NCBI GenBank assembly: GCA_047602365.1
Contig: JASGHM010000001.1
Span: 1,736,001-1,800,000 of the forward strand
DNA length: 64,000 bases
DNA from: Piscinibacter sp047602365
GTDB lineage: Bacteria; Pseudomonadota; Gammaproteobacteria; Burkholderiales; Burkholderiaceae_C
Direction: 5' to 3'
A model generated the notes under the pieces. It worked only from the letters and a program-made list of their open reading frames with translations, did not search any database and was not told where the DNA came from. Both the position numbers and the translations under genes were made by a program. How positions within the stretch are numbered: the stretch's first letter is position 1; every line of letters begins with the position of its first letter. Positions 55,398 through 64,000 of the stretch are shown piece by piece.

Positions 55398-56109
55398 ATG
55401 CGTCGCGCCGAGCGCCTGTTCCAGATCGTCCAGCTGATCCGCGGCCGGCGGCTGTCGACCGCGCGCTTCCTGGCCGAGCGGCTGGAGGTGTCGGAGCGCA
55501 CCGTCTACCGCGACGTCGCCGACCTGCTCGCGCAGGGCGTGCCGATCGAGGGCGAGGCGGGTGTCGGCTACCGCATGCGTGCCGGCTTCGACCTACCGCC
55601 GCTGATGTTCACCGCCGACGAGGCGCGTGCGCTGGTCGCCGCGGTGCGGCTGGCGCAGTCGCGGCTGGACACCGAGCTCGCGGCACGTGCCGAGAGCGCG
55701 CTATCCAAGATGCTGGCGGTACTGCCGCCAGCGGCGCGCGCGGCGGCCGAGAGCCTGGCGATCTACGCGCCGCCGGTCGGCCCCGACGAAGCGACGCGCG
55801 AGCGCTTGCAGCGCCTGCGTGTCGCCGCGGAGGATCGCCGGGTCGTGCGGATGCGCTACGTCGACCTCAAGGGCCGCGCCAGCGAACGCCGTGTGCGGCC
55901 GCTGGGCTGCTTCTACTGGAGCGAGGTGTGGACGCTGGCGGCGTGGTGCGAGGAGCGTGCCGACTTCCGCAACTTCCGTGTCGACCGCATCGAACCAGCT
56001 CGAGGTGCTGGACGAGCGCTTCCGCGACGAACCGGGAAGGACACTGGCCGACCTGTTCCGACAGGTCGAGGGCGAGATGGGCGAACGCGACCGTTCGACC
56101 GACGCCTGA
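55398..56109 (+). CDS. YafY-type HTH-WYL transcriptional regulator, one-base frameshift near the end
   Basis: A DeoR-like HTH (AERLFQIVQLIRGRRLSTARFLAERLEVSERTVYRDVADLLAQGVPIEGEAGVGYRM) and a WYL domain (RRVVRMRYVDLKGRASERRVRPLGCFYWSEVWTLAAWCEERADFRNFRVDRI). After DRI the frame must shift by one base at 55993-55996 to continue as QLEVLDERFRDEPGRTLADLF to the stop at 56109. The restored length is 236 residues. It probably represses its own operon with the VOC gene. Confidence 0.85.
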
Positions 56110-56146
56110 GGTGGCGGCGCACTGGGGTGCGCCGCATCCCCGACGG

Positions 56147-56527
56147 TCACTTCGCGGCGGCGGTGGTCATGCCGTTGTCGAGCGCACGCAGGCCGGCGGC
56201 GTGGATCTGCTCGAGCTGGGCCGGCGTCGCGATGCGGACGTTGCCGTCGCTGGTCTCGGTCAGGCCCAGGCGGGCGGCTTCGCGCGCTTCGGCGGCCACT
56301 TGCACGCGGCTCAGCTGCGACTGCGCCTTCGGCGCGGCAGACGCTTCGCCGGCGAAGACGGCTTCGCTGCGCGGAGCGGCCTTCAGCGTGGCGATCACTT
56401 CGGCACGCGTCGTCGACGATTGCAGCACGGGCACGGGGAAGTCCTGGGTGCCTTCCTGCGCGAAGGCGGCGCCGGTGCCGGCGAAGGAAGCGAACAGGGC
56501 GACTGCGATCAGGGTCTTGGCATTCAT
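56147..56527 (-). CDS. Small exported protein, DUF4148-like
   Basis: A 126-residue protein with a clear signal peptide (LIAVALFASFAGTGAAFAQ). The mature part contains TRAEVIATLKAAPRSEAVFAGEAS, as in DUF4148 proteins (a Burkholderiales family of small exported proteins), followed by an unrelated C-terminal helix. It is divergent from a metal-type two-component system, with a candidate operator half way between. It may be a target of that system; function unknown. Confidence 0.7.
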   Translation of the reverse strand: MNAKTLIAVALFASFAGTGAAFAQEGTQDFPVPVLQSSTTRAEVIATLKAAPRSEAVFAGEASAAPKAQSQLSRVQVAAEAREAARLGLTETSDGNVRIATPAQLEQIHAAGLRALDNGMTTAAAK

Positions 56528-56639
56528 GATGAGCTCCTTGAAGAGGTTGGGTACTGGGTTTGTTCCGTTGGTGCCGGCGTCGTCCGTCGGCATGGGGTGA
56601 ACTTTAGAAATCGACCCTCGCGCTTTCCCGAACAGCGAG

Positions 56640-56655
56640 ATGACAAATTCGTAAT
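56640..56655. promoter_or_regulatory. Metal-regulator-type box (ATGAC-N6-GTAAT)
   Basis: ATGACAAATTCGTAAT lies between the DUF4148-like gene and the response regulator gene and resembles CopR/CusR boxes (ATKAC-N6-GTMAT type dyads). It is AT-rich against the background. It is probably the autoregulatory site of the adjacent regulator. Confidence 0.5.
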
Positions 56656-56710
56656 CCAGCGCGGGCGCCATCGGTGAGAACATTCGTGCCGTTGTCACAG
56701 CGAATCCGCC

Positions 56711-57403
56711 ATGCGCCTGCTCGTCATCGAAGATGAACCCAAGCTCGCCGACTACCTGCACAAGGGCCTGTCGGAGAACGGCTACGTCGTCGACGTGGCC
56801 AGCGACGGCATCCGCGGCCGCCTGCTGGCCTGCGAGGGCGAGTACGACCTGGTGCTGCTCGACCTGATGCTGCCCGGCGTCGACGGCTTCGGCGTGCTGA
56901 AGGCGATGCGCGAGCGCGGCCAGACGCCGGTGCTGATGCTGACCGCGCGCGACAAGATCGAGGACCGCGTGCGCGGCCTGCAGGAAGGCGCCGACGACTA
57001 CCTGGTCAAGCCTTTCGCGTTCTCCGAACTGCTGGCGCGGGTCGGTGCGCTGCTGCGCCGCGGCGCCAGCGCGGCCCATGCGGCCAACGGCGCCGGCACG
57101 CAGCTGCGCCTGGCCGACCTGGAGATCGACCTGGCCAGCCGAAAAGCGCATCGCGACGGCAAGCGGCTCGACCTGACGGCCAAGGAGTTCACGCTGCTGA
57201 CGCTGCTGCTGCGCCGCCGCGGCCAGGTGCTCAGCCGCACCACGCTGGCCGAGCAGGTGTGGGACATGAACTTCGACTCCGACACCAACGTCGTCGAGGT
57301 CGCGGTGCGCCGGCTGCGCGCCAAGCTCGACGACCCGTTCCAGAACAAGCTGCTGCACACCGTGCGCGGCATGGGCTACGTGCTCGAGGACCGTTCGGCA
57401 TGA
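56711..57403 (+). CDS. OmpR-type response regulator, CusR/CopR subgroup
   Basis: A 230-residue regulator: RLLVIEDEPKLADYLHKGLSENGYVVD, phosphoacceptor Asp51 in LVLLDLMLPGVDGF, LTARD, DYLVKPFAFSELLARV and winged helix (LTAKEFTLLTLLLRRRGQVLSRTTLAEQVWDMNFDSDTNVVEVAVRRLRAKLDDPF, GMGYVL). The phrases EDEPKLADYLHKGLSENGYVVDVA and DMNFDSDTNVVEVA are characteristic for heavy-metal regulators. It overlaps the kinase gene by four bases. Confidence 0.92.
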   Translation: MRLLVIEDEPKLADYLHKGLSENGYVVDVASDGIRGRLLACEGEYDLVLLDLMLPGVDGFGVLKAMRERGQTPVLMLTARDKIEDRVRGLQEGADDYLVKPFAFSELLARVGALLRRGASAAHAANGAGTQLRLADLEIDLASRKAHRDGKRLDLTAKEFTLLTLLLRRRGQVLSRTTLAEQVWDMNFDSDTNVVEVAVRRLRAKLDDPFQNKLLHTVRGMGYVLEDRSA

Positions 57404-58740
57404 ACGCGCGCTGCAGCCACTCGATCAGCCTGCGCCTGTCGCGCAAGCTGGCCGTCGTCACGATGGTCGTGCTCGCCGCGCTGTTCCTCGGCGCCTGGCT
57501 GTCGGTCAAGATGATGATCAGGGAGAAGAACGCGGAGGACGCGCGCTTCCGCGGCAGCGTGATCGCGCAGATCCTCGCGCTCGAGCTGCGCAACGGCGGC
57601 GAAGAGGCCTGCCTGTCGCGCGTGCGTGCCGATGCGCCGATGCGCGCCAACACACGGCTGGAGCTGTGGCGCGCCGACGGCACGCCCTTCTACGCCGATG
57701 CGGCGAGCGGCTCGCACGCGATGTCGGACCACACGCACAGCGTCGACTTCGACATCCCGGCGCCGAACCTCGCCGGCGGCGTGCTGAAGGCGCGCTACAC
57801 GATGGACTTCGCCAGCGACGCCAAGTTCGGCCGCAACTGGGTGATCGTCTTCGTGATCGTCACGCTCACCGCGGGCACGCTGGTGGCGGCGGGCAGCTAC
57901 TGGCACGTGCGGCGCGCACTGCGCCCGCTGCGCGACCTGGCCGCGCAGACACGTGCGATCTCGCCCAGCGGGCTGGACCAGCGCCTGGCGCTCGACGACC
58001 CGGCCGAGGAACTGCTGCCCTGGGTCGAGCAGTTCAACGCGCTGATGGAGCGGCTGGAGCGCGCGGTCGCCCAGCTCGAGGCCTTCAACGCCGACGTGGC
58101 CCACGAACTGCGCACGCCGCTGGCGGCGCTGATCGGCCACACCGAAGTGGCGCTGTCGCGCGAGCGGCCGGCCGAGGAGCTGCGCGACACCATGCTGTCC
58201 AACCTCGAGGAGGCGCAGCGCCTGGCCGCGATGGTCAACGACATGCTGTTCCTGTCGCAGGCCGACCGCGGCGCGACCGCGCGGCGCGGTGCGGCGACCA
58301 GCCTGGCGGCGCTGGCCGCGCAGGTGGTCGAGTTCCACGAGGCGCTGCTCGAGGAGGCCGGCCTGACCGCGCGCATCGACGGCGACGCGCAGGCCGCCGT
58401 CGACGAGCCGCTGCTCAAGCGCGCCGTCGCCAACCTGCTGGGCAATGCGATCCGCTATGCCCAGCCGGGCTCCTGCGTGGTCGTGCGCATCGTGCCGGAC
58501 GAGGCCGAGCAGGTGCGTGTCGAGGTCGAGAACGCCGGCGCGGCGATCGCCCCGCAGCACCTGGCGCGCCTGTTCGACCGCTTCTTCCGCGTCGACGAGG
58601 CGCGCCCCGGCGGCAGCCAGTCGCACCACGGCCTGGGCCTGGCCATCGTCGCGGCGATCGCGCGCATGCACGCCGGCCGGCCGCTGGCGGCCAGCGAAGG
58701 CGGCAGCACGCGGGTCGGCTTCACGCTGGTGCCGCGCTGA
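57400..58740 (+). CDS. Heavy-metal-type sensor histidine kinase
   Basis: A 446-residue kinase with two membrane helices (residues ~18-38 and 147-168) around a periplasmic domain of ~105 residues that has several His (HAMSDHTHSVDFD, residues 106-118) suitable for metal sensing. Then HAMP, the H-box with His235 in FNADVAHELRTPLAALIGH, N-box LLKRAVANLLGNAIRYA, FDRFFRVDEARPGGSQSHHGLGLAI as F and G2 boxes. It partners the regulator upstream. The ligand is unproven; silver/copper or other divalent metal is a family-based guess. Confidence 0.9.
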   Translation: MNARCSHSISLRLSRKLAVVTMVVLAALFLGAWLSVKMMIREKNAEDARFRGSVIAQILALELRNGGEEACLSRVRADAPMRANTRLELWRADGTPFYADAASGSHAMSDHTHSVDFDIPAPNLAGGVLKARYTMDFASDAKFGRNWVIVFVIVTLTAGTLVAAGSYWHVRRALRPLRDLAAQTRAISPSGLDQRLALDDPAEELLPWVEQFNALMERLERAVAQLEAFNADVAHELRTPLAALIGHTEVALSRERPAEELRDTMLSNLEEAQRLAAMVNDMLFLSQADRGATARRGAATSLAALAAQVVEFHEALLEEAGLTARIDGDAQAAVDEPLLKRAVANLLGNAIRYAQPGSCVVVRIVPDEAEQVRVEVENAGAAIAPQHLARLFDRFFRVDEARPGGSQSHHGLGLAIVAAIARMHAGRPLAASEGGSTRVGFTLVPR

Positions 58741-58777
58741 GGGCGGGGCTTCGCGCCGGTGCCGCTAGCATCGCGGC

Positions 58778-59419
58778 ATGATGCAGCTGCACTACTTCCC
58801 CAGCAACGCCAGCATGACGCCGCACATGCTGCTCGAGGAACTCGGCGTTCCCTACGAGCGGGTGCTGGTCGACCGCACGAAGAACGCGCATCACTCGCCC
58901 GAGTACCTGGCGCTGAACCCGAACGGCAAGATCCCGGTGCTGGTCGACGGCGAACTGGTACTCTACGAGACCGCGGCGATCGTGCTGCACCTGGTCGACA
59001 CGCATCCGCAGGCGGGCCTGGCACCGGCCATCGGCAGCGCCGAGCGCGCGAGCTTCTACAAGTGGCTGATGTGGCTGACCAACACGCTGCAGGCCGAGAT
59101 GATCCTGTACTTCTACCCCGACCGCTGGGCCGACACGCCCGAGGCGGCGGCGCAGGTCAAGCGCCATGCCGAGGCGCACATCGCCGCGATGGTCGACCAG
59201 CTCGAGGCCGAGCTCGCCCGTCACGGCGGGCCCTGGTTCCTCGGCGAGGGCTACAGCGCGCTCGACCCGTTCGTGCTGATGCTGTGCCGCTGGACACGCG
59301 GCATGGCGCGACCGGCACGCACGCTGCCGGCGCTCGGCCCCTACCTGCAGCGAATGCTGGCGCGGCCGGCGGTTCGGCGCGCCTACGCCAACGAAGGGCT
59401 GGGCGAGCCGCGGGTCTGA
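58778..59419 (+). CDS. Glutathione S-transferase family protein
   Basis: A 213-residue protein with thioredoxin-like N-terminal domain (LHYFPSNASMTPHMLLEELGVPYERVLVD, LNPNGKIPVLVDGELVLYETAAIVLHLVD) including the cis-Pro and Glu-Thr/Ser glutathione-binding positions, and an all-helical C-terminal domain (GPWFLGEGYSALDPFVLMLCRWT). A TAGCAT box six bases before the ATG suggests a leaderless mRNA. It follows the kinase gene by 37 bases, perhaps independent. Confidence 0.9.
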   Translation: MMQLHYFPSNASMTPHMLLEELGVPYERVLVDRTKNAHHSPEYLALNPNGKIPVLVDGELVLYETAAIVLHLVDTHPQAGLAPAIGSAERASFYKWLMWLTNTLQAEMILYFYPDRWADTPEAAAQVKRHAEAHIAAMVDQLEAELARHGGPWFLGEGYSALDPFVLMLCRWTRGMARPARTLPALGPYLQRMLARPAVRRAYANEGLGEPRV

Positions 59420-59553
59420 GGGCGCCCGGCAGCGAACGCAAATGTGATCTTTCGCGGCCGTAAGGCCGTGGGGGAAGGGTCGACGGACAGGGGCCAGCAG
59501 GCCCCGAGCGTTCGGGTGCGCCCTGGCGATTCATCCACCCCGAGGAGATTCGC

Positions 59554-60663
59554 ATGACCCACCCCACCCGACGCGGCTTCGCGTTCCAGCTCGGCGCGCT
59601 CGGCGCCGCCATCGCCACCACGCCCGCCTGGTCGCATGACGAGGATGGCCTGCGCGCCGGCATGGTCTTCACCAGCAGCAACGCGCCGGCCGGCAACGAA
59701 CTGCTGGTCCATGCCCCGGCGGCCGGGGGCTCGCTCGTGCTGGTGGCGCGCGCCGCCACCCAGGGCCTGGGCACCGGCGCCGGCCTCGGCTCGCAGGGCG
59801 CGGTGACGCTCAGCGGCAGCGGCCGCCATGTCTTCGTCGTCAATGCGGCCAGCCACAGCGTCTCGACCTTCGAGCTGCGCGACGGCACGCCGACGCTGCG
59901 CTCGGTGATCGACTCCGGTGGCCTGCAGCCGATCAGCGTCGCCGAGCACGAAGGTCTGGTCTACGTGCTCAATGCCGGCGGCGCGGGCAACGTGGCCGGC
60001 TTCCGCAACGTCGCGGGACAGCTGTCGCCGATCGCCGGCAGTGCGCGCGGCCTGTCCGCCGCCGGCGGGACCGCACCGGCGCAGGTGGGATTCGCCGAGG
60101 ACGGCGACGTGCTCGTTGTCACCGAGAAGGCGACCAACCGCATCGTCAGCTACCCGGTGCGCCGCGACGGCACGCTGGGCACGATGGTCGTCACCCCGTC
60201 GTCCGGTGCGACGCCCTTCGGCTTCGCGGTCGACCGCCGCGACCACCTGATCGTCTCCGAGGCGCCGGGCAGCGCTGCCTCGTCCTATCGCTTTGCCGAA
60301 CGCTCGGCGACGCCGATCCTGATCAGCGCCTCGGTGCCGAACACACAGGGCGCGGCCTGCTGGGTGGCGGTCACGCCGAACGGTCGCCTGGCCTTCACCG
60401 GCAACGCGGCGACCAGCAACGTCAGCAGCTACCGAATCGACCGCGGCGGCCGCCTGACGCTGGCCCATGCCGTGGCCGGCAGCAGCGGGACGGGCGCCGG
60501 AACCACCGACCTCGCGGTGTCGACCGACGGCCGGCGCCTGTTCGCCGTCGCACCGCGCAGCCAGCAGATCGTCGCCTTCCGCATCGGCGGCGAGGGCGAA
60601 CTGGATGCGCTGGGCGCCGCGACCGGCCTTCCGGTCGGCTTTGCGGGGCTGGCTGCCAACTAG
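59554..60663 (+). CDS. TAT-exported beta-propeller (lactonase-like) protein
   Basis: A 369-residue protein with a twin-arginine signal (TRRGFAFQLGALGAAIATTPAW) and repeated beta-propeller blades: VTLSGSGRHVFVVNAASHSVSTFEL, ISVAEHEGLVYVLNAG, VGFAEDGDVLVVTEKATNRIVSYPV, VAVTPNGRLAFTGNAATSNVSSYRI and LAVSTDGRRLFAVAPRSQQIVAFRI. That is the 6-phosphogluconolactonase-like seven-blade pattern; a catalytic role is not proven. GAGGAGA stands before the ATG. The 134-base gap upstream shows nothing more specific. Confidence 0.85.
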   Translation: MTHPTRRGFAFQLGALGAAIATTPAWSHDEDGLRAGMVFTSSNAPAGNELLVHAPAAGGSLVLVARAATQGLGTGAGLGSQGAVTLSGSGRHVFVVNAASHSVSTFELRDGTPTLRSVIDSGGLQPISVAEHEGLVYVLNAGGAGNVAGFRNVAGQLSPIAGSARGLSAAGGTAPAQVGFAEDGDVLVVTEKATNRIVSYPVRRDGTLGTMVVTPSSGATPFGFAVDRRDHLIVSEAPGSAASSYRFAERSATPILISASVPNTQGAACWVAVTPNGRLAFTGNAATSNVSSYRIDRGGRLTLAHAVAGSSGTGAGTTDLAVSTDGRRLFAVAPRSQQIVAFRIGGEGELDALGAATGLPVGFAGLAAN

Positions 60664-61994
60664 CGCGGCGCGGCCAGCCGCTCGCGCCAGTGGCCGAGCT
60701 GAGGTGTCTCGCCACGCGCCAGCGCACGCTCGTTGAGCAGCGCGCGGCCCAACGATCGTTCGCCGCCCGGCAGCGCGCAGGCGGCGAGCAGCGTCTGGTC
60801 GATCAGGTCGCGCTGCGCGTGGCTGCCGCCGAAGCGGTGGGCCGTCTCGCGCAGCGGCGCGAGCAGGCGGATCGCCTCGGCCGCTTCGCCGGCCTCGAAC
60901 GCGAGCAGGCCGCGCATCAGCGGCAGGCCGACCTCGCGCGCCATCGCAGCGTTGCTGGCGCTGCCGCGCTCGGCGCGGCGCTGCACCGCGGCCAGCAGCG
61001 CCTGCGCACGCGCCGCATCGCCCAGGCCGATCAACGCGATCAGCATGTGTGCGTCGTTGAAAGCCGAATGGCCGGCGTCGCGCGGCGTCAGGTCCCAGCC
61101 GTCGGCGAGGTCGGCCCAGCGCGCGGCGAGATCCCCGGCGCCGAGCAGCTTCAGCCGCCACAGCAGCGCCGCGCCGTCCAGTCGCTGCAGCGTCAGCACC
61201 GCATGTGCGCTGCCCTGGTGGGCGTCGTGCAGCGCCAGTGCGCCGGGCAGGTCCATCGCCTCCAGGTGGAACAGCGCCAGGTGCCACCAATGATGTCCGG
61301 CGAAGCCGTTGCCCTCGGCCCAGACCGGGCGCTGCGCCTCCAGCCAGCGCCGGCCTTCGTCGAAGCGGCCCTGCATCTCCATCACGTGCGCGACTGCGTG
61401 GGTCGCCCAGGGCACCTTGGCCGTGCCGGCCAGCGCTTCGCGGCCGATCGCTTCGGCCTGTGGGTAGAGGTTGTTCTCCTCCAGCCCGAACGCGTGCATG
61501 CCCAGCAGGTAGGGGCGCAGCGCATCGTCGTGCGGCCACTCGGGCAGCACACGGGCGACGCGGCCGCGCAGGTTGCGCGCGTCGCCGCGGTAGAAGTCGA
61601 ACAGGTGCGCCCATTGCAGCGCGTAGAGGTCGCGCGGGTGTGCGATCAGGATCTGCTCCCAGGCCGCACAGGCGCCATGCCAGTCGCCGGCGGCACAGCG
61701 GTCGGCCGCCGCCCAGTGGGCGCGCTCGCGCTCGGGGGCGTCGGCAGCCAGCAGGTCGGCCTGGTCGAGCGCGGCGCGGGCGTCGGCCACCAGCGAAGGT
61801 TCGGTCAGCGTCAGCAGGAACGCGGCCTTCATCACGTGGGGCAGCATCCAGCCGGGGTCGGCGGCGATCGCGGCGTCGATGTCGGCCAGCGGCGCGTCGA
61901 AGAACGAGCACATGCGCCACAGCGCGGTCTCGGCATGCGCCAGCGCCTCGGTCGAGGCCGTGCCGACCGGGTTGCCGCGCGTGTCCTCTCTCAT
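60660..61994 (-). CDS. TTC38-like tetratricopeptide protein
   Basis: A 444-residue helical repeat protein of the tetratricopeptide repeat protein 38 type: DAAIAADPGWMLPHVMKAAFLLTL, ALQWAHLFDFYRGDARNLRGRVARVLPEWP, YLLGMHAFGLEENNLYPQAEAIGREAL, WATHAVAHVMEMQGRFDEGRRWLE, FAGHHWWHLALFHLEAMDLPGALALHD. Function unknown in bacteria. It overlaps the amidase gene by four bases (ATGA) and its stop overlaps the convergent lactonase-like gene. Confidence 0.85.
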   Translation of the reverse strand: MREDTRGNPVGTASTEALAHAETALWRMCSFFDAPLADIDAAIAADPGWMLPHVMKAAFLLTLTEPSLVADARAALDQADLLAADAPERERAHWAAADRCAAGDWHGACAAWEQILIAHPRDLYALQWAHLFDFYRGDARNLRGRVARVLPEWPHDDALRPYLLGMHAFGLEENNLYPQAEAIGREALAGTAKVPWATHAVAHVMEMQGRFDEGRRWLEAQRPVWAEGNGFAGHHWWHLALFHLEAMDLPGALALHDAHQGSAHAVLTLQRLDGAALLWRLKLLGAGDLAARWADLADGWDLTPRDAGHSAFNDAHMLIALIGLGDAARAQALLAAVQRRAERGSASNAAMAREVGLPLMRGLLAFEAGEAAEAIRLLAPLRETAHRFGGSHAQRDLIDQTLLAACALPGGERSLGRALLNERALARGETPQLGHWRERLAAPR

Positions 61995-63385
61995 GACACG
62001 GGCGGCTGCGGCCACGGCCGCTGCGCCGGGCGCATCTGCTCCCAGGCCTGCGCGACCTGCAGCACGGTCAGATCGTCGTGGCGCCGGCCGGTGATCTGCA
62101 GGCCGATCGGCAGGCCGGCCGCCGTGTAGCCGCAGTTGATGCTGGCCGAGGGCTGCTCGCTCATGTTGAAGGGCAGCGTGAAGGCGATGTGTTCGAAGGG
62201 CCGCGCCGGGTCGTTGGTCGGGCAGGGCCACTCGGCGGCGTAGGCGACGATCGGTGCGGTCGGCGAGATCAGCACGTCGAAAGGCGCGCAGGCGGCCACC
62301 GCGGCCTCGCGCATCGCGCCCATCTGGCTGTAGCCGCGGAACACCTGCTCGCCGCTCAGGCCCGCACCGCCGCGCGCCCAGTCGACGATGAAGGGCAGCA
62401 CCTTCGCCCGACGCTCCTCGGGCAGCGCAGAGATGTCCAGCCAGCTGCGGCAGCGCCAGAAGCTGTCCATGCCGTCGATCATCGTGCGGGTCATGAACGG
62501 TGGCACCGGCTCGACGACCGCGCCGGCCGCCTCGAAGGCACGCGCCGCGGCCTCGACAGCGGCCCGCACCTCGGGCTCCACCGGCAGGCCCCAGCCGGCA
62601 TCGAGCTGCAGGCCGATGCGCAGGCCCCGGATCTCGCGGTGCAGGCTCTGCCAGGCGATGTCCTGCCAGGGCAGGCTCATCGTGTCGCGCGCATCGGGGC
62701 GGCTGAGCACGCCCATCATCAGCGCCGCGTCGGCCACCGTGCGTGTCATCGGCCCGGCCACGCGGCCGGCATAGGGCGGGAAGATCGGGATGCGCCCGAG
62801 GCTGGGCTTCAAGGTGAAGATGCCGCACCAGCTTGCCGGCAGGCGCACCGAGCCACCGATGTCGGTGCCGATGTGCAGCGGCCCGTAGCCCGCGGCGACG
62901 CCGGCGCCGGCGCCGGCGCTGCTGCCGCCGGGGTTCTTCGCCGGGTCCCAGGGGTTTCGCGTCAGCGGGTGGAAGCTCGACAGACCGGAGGACAGCATGC
63001 CGTAGTCGGGCATGGTGGTCTTGCCGAGGATCACCGCGCCGGCCTCGCGCAGGCGCGCCGCCGGCGGGGCGTCGTCGGCCGCCGGCAGCAGCGTGGTCGC
63101 GGCAGTGCCCAGCGGCACCGGCGTGCCGCGGGTGGCGATGTTCTCCTTGATCATCGCCGGCACGCCGTCGAGCGCGCCCTGCGGTTCGCCGCGGATCCAG
63201 CGCGACTGCGCCGCCTCGGCCTGCGCCAACGCGCCTTCGGGCTCGAGCGCGTAGGTGGCGTTCAGCAGCGGCTCCCAGCGCGCGATGTGCTTGAGCACCG
63301 CGCGGGTCGCCTCCACCGGCGAGGCCGCCTTGCGGTGGTACAGGTCGAGCAGCTCGACCGCGCTGAGTTGATGCAGCTCGGCCAT
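61991..63385 (-). CDS. Amidase-signature enzyme
   Basis: A 464-residue amidase with the full Ser-cisSer-Lys triad: Lys in VPAMIKENIATRGTPVP, the Gly/Ser-rich signature NPGGSSAGAGAGVAAGYGPLHIGTDIGGSVRLPAS, and GRVAGPMTRTVADAALMMGVLS. It is not GatA because the neighbours and C-terminal differ. It hydrolyses some amide; the peptide-type binding protein gene upstream (8-base gap) suggests that it acts on an imported peptide or amide compound. Confidence 0.92.
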   Translation of the reverse strand: MAELHQLSAVELLDLYHRKAASPVEATRAVLKHIARWEPLLNATYALEPEGALAQAEAAQSRWIRGEPQGALDGVPAMIKENIATRGTPVPLGTAATTLLPAADDAPPAARLREAGAVILGKTTMPDYGMLSSGLSSFHPLTRNPWDPAKNPGGSSAGAGAGVAAGYGPLHIGTDIGGSVRLPASWCGIFTLKPSLGRIPIFPPYAGRVAGPMTRTVADAALMMGVLSRPDARDTMSLPWQDIAWQSLHREIRGLRIGLQLDAGWGLPVEPEVRAAVEAAARAFEAAGAVVEPVPPFMTRTMIDGMDSFWRCRSWLDISALPEERRAKVLPFIVDWARGGAGLSGEQVFRGYSQMGAMREAAVAACAPFDVLISPTAPIVAYAAEWPCPTNDPARPFEHIAFTLPFNMSEQPSASINCGYTAAGLPIGLQITGRRHDDLTVLQVAQAWEQMRPAQRPWPQPPVS

Positions 63386-63393
63386 ACCGCCGC

Positions 63394-64000
63394 CTACCAG
63401 CTCAGCGCCGCGAGGTCGTTGGCGAAGATCGGCGAGCTGCTCCACAAGCCCTTCAGCGGCTTGCGCGCCACCGCGAACTGCGGCAGCTGGAACAGCCAGG
63501 CGTTGACCTGGTCGGTGGCGAGCAGGCGCTGGATGTCGCCGGCCAGCTTCAGCCGCGCCTTCGGCTTCGGTCGTGCCGTTGTACTTCGCCAGCAGGTCGC
63601 GGAAGGCCTTGCTGTCGTAGCCCCAGTAGTAGGCCGGGTCGGCATAGCGGTCGAAGTCCAGCGGCTCGACGTGGCTGATGATGCTGAGGTCGTAGCTGCC
63701 CTTGAAGGTGCCCGACAGCCACTGCGCCCATTCGACGTTCTCGATCTTCGCGACGATGCCCACCTTGGCCAGCTGCGCGGCGACGATCTCGCCGCCCTTG
63801 CGGGCGTACTGCGGCGGCGGCAGCGTCAGCGTGAGGTTCAGCGGCGTCGCCACGCCGGCCTCCTTCAGCAGCGCCTTCGCCTTGTCGGGGTTGTGCGGGC
63901 TGCTCGCCGTCAGGTCGACATAACCGGCGTCGCTGGGCACCATGTGGCTGCCGATCGGCGCGCCGTAGCCTTCCATCGCGCCGTCGACGATGGCCTTGCG
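63394..64000 (-). CDS. Peptide ABC transporter binding protein (5' part outside window), one-base frameshift
   Basis: The C-terminal ~200 residues of a family 5 extracellular solute-binding protein: GAPIGSHMVPSDAGYVDLTASSPHNPDKAKALLKEAG, LTLPPPQYARKGGEIVAAQLAKVGI, AQWLSGTFKGSYDLSI, ADPAYYWGYDSKAFRDLLAKYNGTTEAE. Then the frame must shift by one base at 63558-63559 to continue with ARLKLAGDIQRLLATDQV and end in SPIFANDLAALSW. It is the first visible gene of the operon with the amidase and TTC38-like genes; the start is beyond the right edge. Confidence 0.85.

Overview
The window is GC-rich (roughly 70%) with dense, often ATGA-overlapping genes. Gene content (DUF6502, DUF3014, DUF3297, TctC-type binding protein, GlpSTPQUV-type glycerol importer, PEP-CTERM/exosortase parts) fits a betaproteobacterium of the Burkholderiales, probably the Rubrivivax/Leptothrix/Roseateles side; this placement is inference from gene content. 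No tRNA, rRNA, CRISPR array, transposase or prophage was seen.

Layout. 3-1400: tail of a cytochrome c / periplasmic-binding-protein fusion. 1417-11502 (minus): one tightly packed operon for a type II secretion / type IV pilus-like machine: GspG, GspF, GspE, PilM/N/O/P-like assembly proteins, a lipoprotein secretin, three more pilin-like proteins and finally a LuxR-type response regulator. 11621-15345: lytic transglycosylase, orphan OmpR-type regulator, and a DUF6502-DUF5666 pair driven by a near-consensus, apparently leaderless promoter. 15507-20210 (plus): a small exosortase locus with a VIT/VWA surface protein carrying a PEP-CTERM-like tail, the exosortase, an EpsI-like partner and a peptidoglycan glycosyltransferase. 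20211-30973: metabolism and envelope genes (O-acetylhomoserine sulfhydrylase, LemA and two TPM proteins, a MalT-like regulator, a Dsb-like lipoprotein, a DMT transporter with an AraC regulator). 31001-34810: a very large membrane M48 metalloprotease. 34931-37992: sugar-acid catabolism (glucarate dehydratase-like enzyme and TctC binding protein) under a divergent GntR regulator whose likely operator fills the promoter spacer. 38015-41697: RlpA, two unknown exported or small proteins, and an HD-GYP protein. 41721-44359: a two-gene unit of a SIR2-like protein and a LanC-like protein, the best candidate for an undescribed system. 44573-54902: the complete glycerol regulon, glpD-S-T-P-Q-U-V on the minus strand and glpR-glpK on the plus strand, around a shared control region. 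54995-64000: VOC protein with a WYL regulator, a metal-type two-component system next to a small exported protein, a GST, a TAT-exported beta-propeller protein, and an operon of peptide-binding protein, amidase and TTC38-like protein running off the right edge.

Seven genes are interrupted by exactly one extra base each, and in all seven removing one base from a short homopolymer restores a good family match. This looks more like a property of the assembly than seven independent pseudogenes; their coordinates are given as the restored gene.
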